From: a virus
Reading direction: 5' to 3' (one strand)
DNA: 44,253 nucleotides
IMG/VR virus record: IMGVR_UViG_3300025322_000062
Location: 1-44,253 of that record
Shown: piece by piece, positions 24,701 through 31,005 of the stretch
Position numbering within the stretch: the stretch's first letter is position 1
Layout of the letters: every line of letters starts with the position of its first letter
Program-made: the position numbers and the translations under genes
Notes under the pieces: model-generated
What the model was told of the DNA's origin: nothing
Databases searched by the model: none
The model's input: only the letters and a program-made list of their open reading frames with translations

Positions 24701-26266
24701 AACGTAGAAAAAGACTGCCTTGAATGGAAGCCTGTCTTGGAGGTTGCTGTTTTTGATTATGACCAAAATATAAGAACCTGGGAAAATAAAAGACACAAGC
24801 TGTATTTTACTCCGAATCATAGGTGGGTTTATAAAAGAAATAAAGGAACAACAATAAGACCTTATGGTATATACAAATACCCAGAAACAATCGGAATAAA
24901 GGAATCTACAGAACTTACCAAACAAGATTACATAAAGGTTTCTTCCAAGTACAGCGGAGGTGGAGACGGGTTGGACGTTAAAAGTGCGAGACTTCTTGGT
25001 TGGCTCTTAACTGATGGGTACTTCAGATGGAGAGGCGGATACTGCGGGGCGTTAATATACCAACACCCGAAGAAGTTTCTAAGGGAAGTAATAGAGGTGT
25101 CTGGAGGTGTCCCTAGAAAACCCCATCCGCAGAGTAGGGTGGTAGCAGTTCCCGTTATAAAAGAAAATCTTAAACCAATAGAGCATTTATTAAAAAGAAA
25201 TAAACAAAAAGATGATTGGGTAAATGTAGTTACGGAAATGTCTAAAGAGTCCTTAGAGGCCATGTATGACGCTATGTATAAGGGAGATGGAACGGTTAAG
25301 GGAAAACAGAGATTCTTTGCTTGTCAGTTGGATGGGGTTGGAAAAACCTTTGAAGTTCTGGCTACACTGCTTGGTTACCGTATCGTAAAAAACGATAGGG
25401 GGTTTTATATCAGCGACACACAAACTTTAGGAATAAAGGATGGAAAGTTCTCAGAGGAACCTTACTTTGGTAAGGTGTGGTGTCCAAAAACAGAAAATGA
25501 AACATGGGTAATGAAACAAGGTAAGTTAATCACTATCACAGGAAACACTTTCACTCGGAAAAACCTTCCAATGGAACTTGAGGCGTTAATGACCAATCCT
25601 GGTAAGTTCTCTACTTTGGCAAAGGGTATGAGGGTTGCGGGATATGACCCTAATCAGGAAGGTGTCCCTACCTATATGAGGGAACAACCATCGTTTAAGG
25701 TTGGGGAGAAGTTTTTATCTGGGGGAGTTCTGGGAATACCAGCATTTGAGCCTTTGGAGATGATAGGAGAGACCCCAGCTAGGTCATTAGAAAAGACTTT
25801 ATCAAAGAGTCTTGGACCACTATTAAAAGTTCCTTTAGAGACTGCTACAGATAGAAGTTTATATCAAGGCCGTCCATTATCAGAAGTTAGGGGAGTGGAA
25901 AAGATATGGGGAGATAAAATAGACAATGCGGGGCTTAGTGATAAGTTTGGGCTTCAGAAGTTAAAAGATAAAAGCGGGAACACTTATTACACTACATCCA
26001 ATCCAGCTTTATGGAACACGCTAAGAAATGTATTTGCCAGAGTAATGAATTCTCCGTCTGCGTGGGAAAGAGTTAAAAATCAAGACCTTAATGATATGTA
26101 CGCTTTAGCAAACGCTATTACTGGCATAGTCCCCAAGAGTAGAGGTGAAGAAGTAAAGGCAATGTATGATAAGGAAACCGAGAAAAAGCTATTTGAATTT
26201 CTTAGGGGTAAAGGAAAGGCTTACGAGTTCTCATTGTATAGCAAGTCTAAACAAATAACACAATGA
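21758..26266 (+). CDS. Giant internal virion protein with an intein
   Basis: 1502 residues, of which 953-1263 are an intein, so the mature protein is about 1191 residues. Long helical stretches dominate. A segment near residue 790-830 (LNIFDKVQNIWKTSVTSVWPAFHTRNFVSNIWQNWLGD) and the later KYIFKRISPFY plus TFTRKNLPMELEALMTNPGKFS resemble large polyvalent-protein domains (LPD38-like) of ejected or jumbo phage proteins. The intein sits exactly between PFY and TFTRKN, the most conserved site. It follows coiled-coil virion proteins and precedes the lysozyme. I infer a role in genome ejection. Confidence 0.7.
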   Translation: MPLYATKKKTDSDRLKQLLEIASESGLEPPKPQPTALERIIGLLRSAETSGIAADIQSGKGLMESLGNYGQRLGKGLTGQGLTKEDLSGVEGYKEVLTRAGVSDQPLFELGPIKPSVAGIAGFAGDIFLDPSTYLTGGLTKLGKQAAKTAGKETLEALAKKATTNVARDIVEKGTQFAGKRTVEKLGGTATEQAALGQRGLINVFGKSLLPRGVSKAVYETSDTLLRKLGETQVGKTIDSFRKIFKDDLVPLAAKGTPLETELTETFAIKRLAKNKLAQVDNYTNASLKRIEKEAFKVGGKDIVKVKSVMAEVEDIMEHTKPGESLAYVREDIRPLAEEVRGFRDYVNKMYTEVGGGNLTDDEVSYWIHALTLDEFGKVAKGAGFSAREFTDKVASDYVRNYGKVVGENGEEFVGHIKTLEREHGLESADSYIGNLTRRAGKIKSAYNNKISKLETQESTLGKAQIGRFLKGKTKGESLIEKRTANSLNIISKIDDRIKWLEEQTLKGLRYPITKEQAEQVVTNKIMKSIREASVRMFDANKLKEDIANIPLASGRTAEFNISDDLIEKILKELEDLKIEKKIEEIELKALGHGGVRRLTPKQAFEQGQVVVKKAGITRGKIGTIRDTIKDFKSLRDDKLKEIDDILAKVDFNKTDKFYFKRGMDFTDEDLVVPSALKREIYQFKNATVKEINDTLGFEKFSTDLFYTTYLMGKRIGKKAAGSDYLNLATGLGRATSGAPEGWVKSTAPFFKGRDIVFRPEIAKQIDNTYKAYFSDEALNDVLNIFDKVQNIWKTSVTSVWPAFHTRNFVSNIWQNWLGDVNNPQVYTDALEILYIKKTGGVLSEKQEKLYQSFLDNALSGYGFFGGDLPKGGLEELTTKGQIKKLLKLPETGGKALGNAVEDLGKLAHFMDKINKGYSSVDAAASVRKYLFDYTDLSDTEKYIFKRISPFYCVPDTSEILTKFGFKTHQDLIVGEEVITYNVEKDCLEWKPVLEVAVFDYDQNIRTWENKRHKLYFTPNHRWVYKRNKGTTIRPYGIYKYPETIGIKESTELTKQDYIKVSSKYSGGGDGLDVKSARLLGWLLTDGYFRWRGGYCGALIYQHPKKFLREVIEVSGGVPRKPHPQSRVVAVPVIKENLKPIEHLLKRNKQKDDWVNVVTEMSKESLEAMYDAMYKGDGTVKGKQRFFACQLDGVGKTFEVLATLLGYRIVKNDRGFYISDTQTLGIKDGKFSEEPYFGKVWCPKTENETWVMKQGKLITITGNTFTRKNLPMELEALMTNPGKFSTLAKGMRVAGYDPNQEGVPTYMREQPSFKVGEKFLSGGVLGIPAFEPLEMIGETPARSLEKTLSKSLGPLLKVPLETATDRSLYQGRPLSEVRGVEKIWGDKIDNAGLSDKFGLQKLKDKSGNTYYTTSNPALWNTLRNVFARVMNSPSAWERVKNQDLNDMYALANAITGIVPKSRGEEVKAMYDKETEKKLFEFLRGKGKAYEFSLYSKSKQITQ
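24614..25546 (+). mobile_element. 311-residue intein with LAGLIDADG endonuclease
   Basis: Begins at Cys953 (CVPDTSEILT, block A) and ends at Asn1263 (ITITGNT, block G), with Thr as the next residue. Block B is TPNH at intein residues 66-69. The two LAGLIDADG helices are LLGWLLTDGYF (127-137) and LEAMYDAMYKGDGTV (214-228). Block F is VWCPKTENETWV. The residue before Asn is Gly instead of the usual His, a known variant. The splicing ends and endonuclease motifs are all present, so protein splicing is expected. Confidence 0.92.
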
Positions 26267-26272
26267 TATAAT
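26264..26272 (+). promoter_or_regulatory. Extended -10 promoter, leaderless start for the lysozyme
   Basis: TGA-TATAAT (TATAAT at 26267-26272) plus 6 nt, then ATG 26279. Nearly identical in sequence to the minus-strand element at 27413-27421. Confidence 0.65.
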
Positions 26273-26278
26273 ATACTT

Positions 26279-26797
26279 ATGGGAATTCCAGATTTTCTAA
26301 AACAAATGATTGGTAATATAAGGGGGAACGAAAACCCTAACAGTAACATTGACGACTGGTCAAGACTATTTCAAGGTAGGGAGAGCGGTATAAAATCCAA
26401 GCAAGAAGAAATGCAAAGGTCTGTATCCCCCATCATTCAACAAGAACCTCAAGTACAGCTTCCACAAGAAGACCCAATACAGGCTGGTATAAATAAATAC
26501 TTTCCAGAAGACCCCAAGACAGCTAAAGCCATATTTACTCAGGAATCTCAACTCGGTAAGTTCTTTCAAAACTTAGAGGGTAGTCCAGATTATGGAGTTG
26601 CACAGATAAATCTCCCTACTTGGAAAGATGAAATACCTGGCAACACAGAGCAAGATAAAATAGAGTGGTTAAGAGACCCAGATAATAACTTAAAAATAGC
26701 TAGAATGATTTATGACGATTCTCTAAAAAGAAACGGAGATGGTTGGTTGCCGTGGGTAGCTTATACATCGGGAGCTTATAAGGATTATTTAAAATGA
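26279..26797 (+). CDS. SLT-type lytic transglycosylase
   Basis: 172 residues. The N-terminal 70 are Gln/Glu/Pro rich and disordered. From residue 75 is a lysozyme-like fold: AIFTQESQLGKFF with the catalytic Glu at about 89, GVAQINLPTW (GxxQIN signature at 106-111), and DNNLKIARMIYDDSLKRNGDGW, the helix that lines the active site. Such domains cut the glycan of peptidoglycan. It is encoded right after the giant virion protein, so it may be a virion-associated enzyme used at entry as well as at lysis. No signal peptide. Confidence 0.78.
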   Translation: MGIPDFLKQMIGNIRGNENPNSNIDDWSRLFQGRESGIKSKQEEMQRSVSPIIQQEPQVQLPQEDPIQAGINKYFPEDPKTAKAIFTQESQLGKFFQNLEGSPDYGVAQINLPTWKDEIPGNTEQDKIEWLRDPDNNLKIARMIYDDSLKRNGDGWLPWVAYTSGAYKDYLK

Positions 26798-26991
26798 GTG
26801 CATGGGGACGTGGGTCGGGAAATTATATCCCAACCTTTGACCAAAGAATCATCAAGTTATTAGATAGGGTTTATGGGAAGTTAGAGGAATTACAGAAAAT
26901 ATTAGTTATTATGGAAAAGAATGAACAAGAATTAAAAGAAGCATTAAAACAAGTTTATGAACAAAGTAGGAAAAACAAAAATGGTAAATAA
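26794..26991 (+). CDS. Small coiled-coil protein (65 aa)
   Basis: ATG 26794 overlaps the previous stop. Gly-rich N-terminus (SAWGRGSGNYIP) then a long helix (IIKLLDRVYGKLEELQKILVIMEKNEQELKEAL). No membrane segment. Possibly an accessory of the lysis group; function unknown. Confidence 0.55.
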   Translation: MSAWGRGSGNYIPTFDQRIIKLLDRVYGKLEELQKILVIMEKNEQELKEALKQVYEQSRKNKNGK

Positions 26992-27265
26992 ACAATCAAA
27001 CGAAGTTAATATCGGTAAAATTCAAACAGATATTGAGTATATAAAGTCAGATATTACTGAAATAAAAACAGAGATAAAAGAACTTAAAGCAGGATTTGTT
27101 ACAAGAACCGAATACATTGAAGCAAGAGAAGATGAACGAAAGATAGTTGAAACTCTAGTAACAAAAGAGGAATTTAAACCTTATAAAGCAGCACTTGGTG
27201 TTATTGGTGGTGCAGTCATACTAGCTATTGTAAATTCAATCCTAAGAATCATAAGTTTTAAATAA
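26981..27265 (+). CDS. Coiled-coil protein with C-terminal membrane segment (spanin or holin-like)
   Basis: 94 residues from ATG 26981, chosen for the TAGGA site about 9 nt upstream and the overlap with the previous stop; ATG 26957 is an alternative. A heptad-rich helix (IGKIQTDIEYIKSDITEIKTEIKEL) is followed by a second helix and a hydrophobic segment (ALGVIGGAVILAIVNSIL) near the end. Proteins of this shape (XhlA-like) often lie between lysins and holins. I infer a membrane-anchored lysis protein. Confidence 0.55.
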   Translation: MVNKQSNEVNIGKIQTDIEYIKSDITEIKTEIKELKAGFVTRTEYIEAREDERKIVETLVTKEEFKPYKAALGVIGGAVILAIVNSILRIISFK

Positions 27266-27406
27266 TTCAATAATAATTCCAAGTAGTCCGAAACTAATTC
27301 CAAAATAATCTTTTCCCCATTCAATTGAAAAGTCTATAAATGTGAAGTCGCTGTCAAGATTTTTGTTTAGATTTAATCTATATTGGCTATAGAAATTTAT
27401 CTCCAT
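27242..27406 (-). CDS. Small leftward ORF (54 aa) with its own promoter
   Basis: ATG at 27404-27406 on the minus strand, TAG stop at 27242-27244. The protein starts MEINFYSQYRLNLNKNL and contains DFTFIDFSIEWGKDYFG, then a hydrophobic ISFGLLGIIIELF segment. It overlaps 24 bp of the end of the gene before it. A TGA-TATAAT element sits exactly 6 nt upstream, matching the leaderless starts of other genes. It is the only leftward gene in this late block. Confidence 0.55.
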   Translation of the reverse strand: MEINFYSQYRLNLNKNLDSDFTFIDFSIEWGKDYFGISFGLLGIIIELFKTYDS

Positions 27407-27412
27407 AAATAT

Positions 27413-27421
27413 ATTATATCA
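27413..27421 (-). promoter_or_regulatory. Leftward extended -10 promoter
   Basis: On the minus strand TGA-TATAAT, then 6 nt, then the ATG of the 54-aa leftward gene. It lies back to back with the rightward promoter at 27423-27451. Confidence 0.6.
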
Positions 27422-27422
27422 T

Positions 27423-27451
27423 TTGCAAACAGGAAGGTTTTAGGGGATAAT
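27423..27451 (+). promoter_or_regulatory. Rightward promoter before the M23 gene
   Basis: TTGCAA (27423-27428), a 17-nt spacer, and GATAAT (27446-27451), followed by exactly 6 nt to ATG 27458. Same leaderless geometry as other genes. Confidence 0.6.
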
Positions 27452-27457
27452 TAGAAT

Positions 27458-28375
27458 ATGAAGATTAGACTTCAACGTAATCTCTACGAAGGAGCGGATA
27501 AAGGATATACTCAATTATTTGGAGAAAACCCCGCATCATATGAGAAGTTTGGAATGCTTGGACACAACGGTTTAGATATACCAATTCCCACAGGTACAAA
27601 GTTATTTTCATGTATCAATGGCACAGTTACAGAAGTGCTTGATGACACCACAGGTTACGGTAAGTATGTTAAAGTAGAAAATGACGAATGCGGTGTCTTA
27701 TACGCACACATGAAAGAACAACTTGTTAAAGTTAATGACAAGGTTACTGCAGGAGATGTTTTAGGAACATCAAACAATACAGGAAATAGCACTGGCTCAC
27801 ATCTTCACTTTGGAGTGTTTCTAAAACCAAGAGATAGGGGAAACGGATACGCAGGTTACATCAATCCCCTAGACAATAATTTAATAGAATGGGTAGATAA
27901 CTTTACAACTTCTGACCCTTTAGACGAACTTCAAGAAAAATACGACAAATTACTGGATGAACTAATTTCTATGAGACAATCCCGTGATAAATGGAAAACA
28001 TCTTATGATGAACTTTCAAAAAAGTATGTTTCGGACAGTCAATCTTCTACAGAACACATTAAAAATCTTCAATCTACCGTCGCTGAACAGGCAAGCCAGA
28101 TAGTTAATATGAACGAGACGATAAAACAGTCATCTTTAGAAAAAAAGTCGCTCCTAGAGGCAAATAGAGCGTCAGAGCTAAGATACCTTGATATAACAGC
28201 CTCAAACGAGGACGCAATGGAACAAATTAACAAAGATTTTAAGAAAGAACGCCTAAGAGCAGAAAAAGCTGAAAAAGAAGCAGAAATACTAAAAGAAAAA
28301 CTATCCATGAAAATATCAGGATACTCAAAGAAGGAATTATTTTATAAATTATTTTTAAAAATGATAGGAAGGTGA
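27458..28375 (+). CDS. M23-family peptidoglycan endopeptidase (endolysin)
   Basis: 305 residues. The M23 (LytM) zinc peptidase domain covers about 30-145: GHNGLD with His36 and Asp40, YAHM with His84, and SHLHFG with His115 and His117, the full metal-binding and catalytic set. Residues 155-290 are a long coiled coil, probably for dimerisation or wall attachment. M23 enzymes cut the peptide cross-links of peptidoglycan. No signal peptide is present, so export would depend on the holin-like protein next door. Confidence 0.88.
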   Translation: MKIRLQRNLYEGADKGYTQLFGENPASYEKFGMLGHNGLDIPIPTGTKLFSCINGTVTEVLDDTTGYGKYVKVENDECGVLYAHMKEQLVKVNDKVTAGDVLGTSNNTGNSTGSHLHFGVFLKPRDRGNGYAGYINPLDNNLIEWVDNFTTSDPLDELQEKYDKLLDELISMRQSRDKWKTSYDELSKKYVSDSQSSTEHIKNLQSTVAEQASQIVNMNETIKQSSLEKKSLLEANRASELRYLDITASNEDAMEQINKDFKKERLRAEKAEKEAEILKEKLSMKISGYSKKELFYKLFLKMIGR

Positions 28376-28380
28376 TATTT

Positions 28381-28614
28381 ATGAAAGAATCATATCCAAA
28401 ATGGAAGAGAATATTATACAGATACGGCAGAATTTTTATTGCCGGATTTTTAGGTACATTGGCAATGCAATTATTAACCGGACAGGGGGAAGATTTAACC
28501 TTTGTTGCCTTAAAAGCCATGCTAGTCGGGGCGGTTTCAGGAGGAATTGCTGCTACAGGAAAATCATTAAGACTTATCTCAGACAAACCTATCGTACAGA
28601 AGTACACTCTATAA
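28381..28614 (+). CDS. Holin-like small membrane protein
   Basis: 77 residues from ATG 28381, with AAGGTGATATTT upstream. Two hydrophobic segments (GRIFIAGFLGTLAMQLL and VALKAMLVGAVSGGIAATG) and charged ends (KWKRILYRY), the shape of class II holins. It follows the M23 gene directly. A small single-membrane ORF follows. I infer a holin or antiholin; direct evidence is absent. Confidence 0.6.
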   Translation: MKESYPKWKRILYRYGRIFIAGFLGTLAMQLLTGQGEDLTFVALKAMLVGAVSGGIAATGKSLRLISDKPIVQKYTL

Positions 28615-28623
28615 GGAGAGCAA

Positions 28624-28707
28624 ATGGAAACAGTAATAATGGTTATACTGTGGATAATAGTGTTTTTTGTGGTTTATAAGCAGAACTTTCCAGAAGGATA
28701 TAAATAA
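28624..28707 (+). CDS. Tiny single-pass membrane protein (27 aa)
   Basis: ATG 28624 has an AAGGAGAG site 3 nt upstream, and the next gene begins right after. The sequence METVIMVILWIIVFFVVYKQ is one membrane helix with a short charged tail (NFPEGYK). It may be a holin regulator. The good ribosome binding site is the main support. Confidence 0.55.
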   Translation: METVIMVILWIIVFFVVYKQNFPEGYK

Positions 28708-28717
28708 GGAGGACTAG

Positions 28718-29209
28718 ATGGCTCTCACCAAGAAGCAACTTGAATGGGCAAGGAGAGTCTACTCACCGAAAGGAGTTTTGTTTTGTCACTTTCCCATCTA
28801 CACGGAAAAACATGGATGGGGTTATTGTGGTTCTACCATAAAGATTGAAATAAACCACGTAAAGCCACAAGGATGGACGAAACGGATTCTTAAGAAAAAT
28901 CCCGACTATCCTACAAACCTTGTGGCTATTTGTAAATTTCACCATGTGGGTTGGGGCTATCAAGGAACACTTGACTGGGAGAACGAGGTAGTTTTTGTCA
29001 TTCACACGGACACCGCCTTAGCCTACCGTCAATATAGGGACAATAGAAGTGCTTTTGAAGAAGTTTTTGCAGACCGTGAAGTTGCGACGGATAGAAAGGA
29101 GAAGTACTGGAATACGGACTGGGATTCTACACTTACTAGGATTGCACAACAGTGTGTTTCTAGGTATTTGTACGAACACCCAAGAGATCCGTTTCCTAAA
29201 AAAAGATAG
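28718..29209 (+). CDS. HNH-endonuclease-like protein
   Basis: 163 residues, ATG 28718 behind AAGGAGGACTAG, a strong site. The HNH core is EINHVKPQGW (catalytic His) plus NPDYPTNLVAICKFHHVGWG, with additional Cys pairs (CHF, YCGS). The N-terminus (ALTKKQLEWARRVYSP) is basic. It does not carry NUMOD3 motifs. It sits between the lysis genes and an intron-like RNA, so it may serve that intron, or be a packaging-associated HNH. The remainder of the sequence (YWNTDWDSTLTRIAQQ) is not recognised. Confidence 0.6.
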   Translation: MALTKKQLEWARRVYSPKGVLFCHFPIYTEKHGWGYCGSTIKIEINHVKPQGWTKRILKKNPDYPTNLVAICKFHHVGWGYQGTLDWENEVVFVIHTDTALAYRQYRDNRSAFEEVFADREVATDRKEKYWNTDWDSTLTRIAQQCVSRYLYEHPRDPFPKKR

Positions 29210-29238
29210 CCCTTAGGTGCAAAACATTTAGGGGCTAT
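29206..29238 (-). terminator. Hairpin with U-tract in the leftward direction
   Basis: ATAGCCC (29206-29212) pairs with GGGCTAT (29232-29238). On the plus strand it is preceded by an A-run, so on the minus strand it reads as stem then TCTTTTTTT, a leftward intrinsic terminator. It overlaps the stop of the 28718 gene. It could also stop rightward transcription weakly. Confidence 0.5.
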
Positions 29239-29248
29239 TCTTACAAAA

Positions 29249-29280
29249 ATGTCCTTGACTTCTTTCAAAGAAAAGGACAT
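29249..29280 (-). terminator. Second hairpin, U-tract on the leftward side
   Basis: ATGTCCTT (29249-29256) pairs over 8 bp with AAGGACAT (29273-29280), with an inner TCTTT/AAAGA pairing. On the minus strand it is followed by TTTTTG. Together with the hairpin 11 nt to its left it makes a tandem terminator for leftward transcripts. Confidence 0.55.
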
Positions 29281-29364
29281 AATTGCACAATGTTGAATCG
29301 TTGTTACATTATACAATTAAACAGGACAATTAGTCAATAGACGCACGAAAGTGTGTTTTTTAAT

Positions 29365-29616
29365 ATGAATAAAGAAAAACAAATAAAACATGAGGCTAGT
29401 AGAAAAAGGCACAATTTTCTAATAGATGCTTTTTTTAAAAATATACCTGATTACGGAATAAATAAAAGTGTGGAGGGTTGGGTACTTGAAAAACATATAA
29501 ATGGAAATTCCAGAAACTACGAAGTAAATATATACACCGAAGAATCATTCGAAATTCGTAAGAAACACATAGATAGTTACAACATATTTAATCCTAGTCG
29601 GGTGGATAAAACCTGA
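29365..29616 (+). CDS. Small ORF, possible upstream exon of an intron (83 aa)
   Basis: ATG 29365, ending at TGA 29614-29616; an alternative start lies at 29353. The protein is Lys-rich and helical (KQIKHEASRKRHNFLIDAFF) with a beta C-terminus (NYEVNIYTEESFEIRKKHIDSYNIFNPSR). The last codons run into a region that looks like the 5' part of a group I intron, so if splicing occurs, the true product would be extended past SRV. No known domain. Confidence 0.5.
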   Translation: MNKEKQIKHEASRKRHNFLIDAFFKNIPDYGINKSVEGWVLEKHINGNSRNYEVNIYTEESFEIRKKHIDSYNIFNPSRVDKT

Positions 29617-29920
29617 TGGATACCTAAACGGTAGTTCTGCTGTCCGTCGTTAACGGAAAACGACTTTAAATAAAACCGAAGTGGAAACGCACGCTGTCTT
29701 GAAGAATGAACCGAGTGCCATACCGACCTACACCTTGCGGACAAGAGATGAGTTAGATAAACGCAAGAGATGGTAAACGACTAGCTAACCCATGTAGTGG
29801 ACTAGTGCAGAGAATCTAACAATACCATTAGGTATATCTCTTCTCCTAATAACACATCAGTCGTCCCGAGTTTAATTGAGAAGGATTAGGATATAGGGAT
29901 ATCTGTGGGGTGGTGCAAAT
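29604..29920 (+). ncRNA. Probable group I intron RNA
   Basis: A stretch without a convincing gene has group I landmarks in order. A TCGGGT at 29598-29603 can pair with ACCTGA (29611-29616) as P1, closely resembling the T4 td intron arrangement. AAACGGTAG with ACGG (29628-29631) and CCGT (29644-29647) looks like P4, and GTCGTT/AACGAC (29646-29651/29659-29664) like P6. AACGACTAG at 29776-29784 is the P7 5' strand (R-type), and CAGTCG at 29858-29863 pairs with it (S-type), with a P8-like hairpin between (ATACC 29822-29826, GGTAT 29831-29835). CTTGCG/CGCAAG (29734-29739/29762-29767) is a further peripheral hairpin. The exact 3' end is not determined. Confidence 0.5.
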
Positions 29921-29964
29921 GGTGGGGGTATTTTCCTGTCTCGTGTATTTAATTTAGGAGTATT

Positions 29965-30108
29965 ATGCAAAGAGAACTAGATAAACAAAAAGTAAAAGAA
30001 ATATTTAAAAAAGGTAGTAGTCAGGATATAGCAAGAAGTGTAACAAATTATTTTAGAACATACATTACACCAAAAGAGATTGAAAATGTTTTCGATGGGG
30101 GGTTATGA
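29965..30108 (+). CDS. Small helical protein (47 aa)
   Basis: ATG 29965 with a TTAGGAG site 5 nt upstream; stop TGA overlaps the next ATG. Sequence QRELDKQKVKEIFKKGSSQD, then a second helix (IARSVTNYFRTYITPKEIENVF). Charged and helical, possibly DNA-binding; no family recognised. The coupled start of the next ORF and good ribosome site support translation. Confidence 0.5.
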   Translation: MQRELDKQKVKEIFKKGSSQDIARSVTNYFRTYITPKEIENVFDGGL

Positions 30109-30212
30109 GATTTAGATTAAAGTTATACTTAAAATATCTATTTAACAGAAAGAAATACGTTAGGGATTTAGATAGGTTTGATTTAAGTAGGTTTAATTTA
30201 TGGAATCTTTAA
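30105..30212 (+). CDS. Tiny basic protein (35 aa)
   Basis: ATG 30105 overlaps the stop of the gene before it (ATGA), and its end overlaps the next gene start. Sequence MRFRLKLYLKYLFNRKKYVRDLDRFDLSRF, strongly basic at first. Overlap on both sides suggests translational coupling rather than chance. Function unknown. Confidence 0.4.
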   Translation: MRFRLKLYLKYLFNRKKYVRDLDRFDLSRFNLWNL

Positions 30213-30754
30213 AAAAATTACGGCTGTCGTATAGTTTAATTTCCTGTTGGGAGCGTGGAGACATACAAGGAGCAATAGACACATATTTCCATGTAGACAG
30301 ACCAGGTAATGTGGCAATGGACAATGGAAAGAGAGTTCACAAAGAAATAGAAGAATACATAAACACACATAATTCTTTTCCTAATTGGTTTTTTAATTAT
30401 GATTTAAACATTCCAGAAACAGAAAAAGAAGTAATTGTGCCTTATAACGAATTGTTTGATATTAAAGGAGTATTTGATTGTCTTGATGTATTAAACAGAA
30501 CTTTATTTGAATTTAAGACAGGAAATTCTGATTCTCTTGAATGGGCGAGAACATGGCAAATTCCTATTTATTTTTTGATAGCGGAAATTGATAAGATTGA
30601 TATTGATAAAGCAATACTGATAAGAAACAATGGAACAGAATCTGATTTTTGTGTAATACATAATTCTCAAAGACTTAGGGATGAGGCAAGAAATGTTATT
30701 GATAGTACGGGATATAATATTTGGAAGTATTTTGACGATCAGGGGTTAATATGA
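30200..30754 (+). CDS. RecB/Cas4-like PD-(D/E)XK nuclease
   Basis: 184 residues. The nuclease motifs are all visible: GKRVHKEIEEYI (His47 in the RecB-family helix), FDIKGVFDCLDV (Asp93), TLFEFKTGNS (Glu104-x-Lys106), and WQIPIYFLIAE (Gln120 and Tyr124, the QxxxY motif of the RecB/Cas4/lambda-exonuclease group). There is no iron-sulfur Cys set as in Cas4. Such single-domain nucleases act in recombination, replication or host DNA processing. It begins inside the end of the preceding ORF. The next gene overlaps its stop. Confidence 0.78.
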   Translation: MESLKKLRLSYSLISCWERGDIQGAIDTYFHVDRPGNVAMDNGKRVHKEIEEYINTHNSFPNWFFNYDLNIPETEKEVIVPYNELFDIKGVFDCLDVLNRTLFEFKTGNSDSLEWARTWQIPIYFLIAEIDKIDIDKAILIRNNGTESDFCVIHNSQRLRDEARNVIDSTGYNIWKYFDDQGLI

Positions 30755-31005
30755 TTGAAGTATTCATAGAAAAACCAATTTATGGCAATTTCGTTTATGT
30801 TAGAGACTCGTACTTGAATAAAGCTGAGCGCACAGGAGACAAGCTTCGTATAAAAACTCCAAAAGGAGGGATTGTCTGTACTTACGAGCAGTGGAAACAC
30901 GGGGCAAAATATATGGAGAAGGTATTTAAAAGGCCTGATGAACCCATGAAGCTTTGGGGAAATAAAGTTCCTGTGATTGATGAAAACCAACTAAGTCTTA
31001 TATGA
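30751..31005 (+). CDS. Small hypothetical protein (84 aa)
   Basis: ATG overlaps the previous stop (ATGA). Sequence EVFIEKPIYGNFVYVRDSYLNKAERTGDKLRIKTPKG then IVCTYEQWKHGAKYMEKVF. Beta-then-helix pattern, no cysteine set. Position between the RecB-like nuclease and an HNH nuclease suggests a DNA-processing helper. Function unknown. Confidence 0.55.
   Translation: MIEVFIEKPIYGNFVYVRDSYLNKAERTGDKLRIKTPKGGIVCTYEQWKHGAKYMEKVFKRPDEPMKLWGNKVPVIDENQLSLI

Noticed and set aside
29600-29960. tRNA, tmRNA or RNase P RNA
   Set aside because: No T-loop GTTC, CCA end or RNase P core motifs were found; the P7-like pairings fit a group I intron better.
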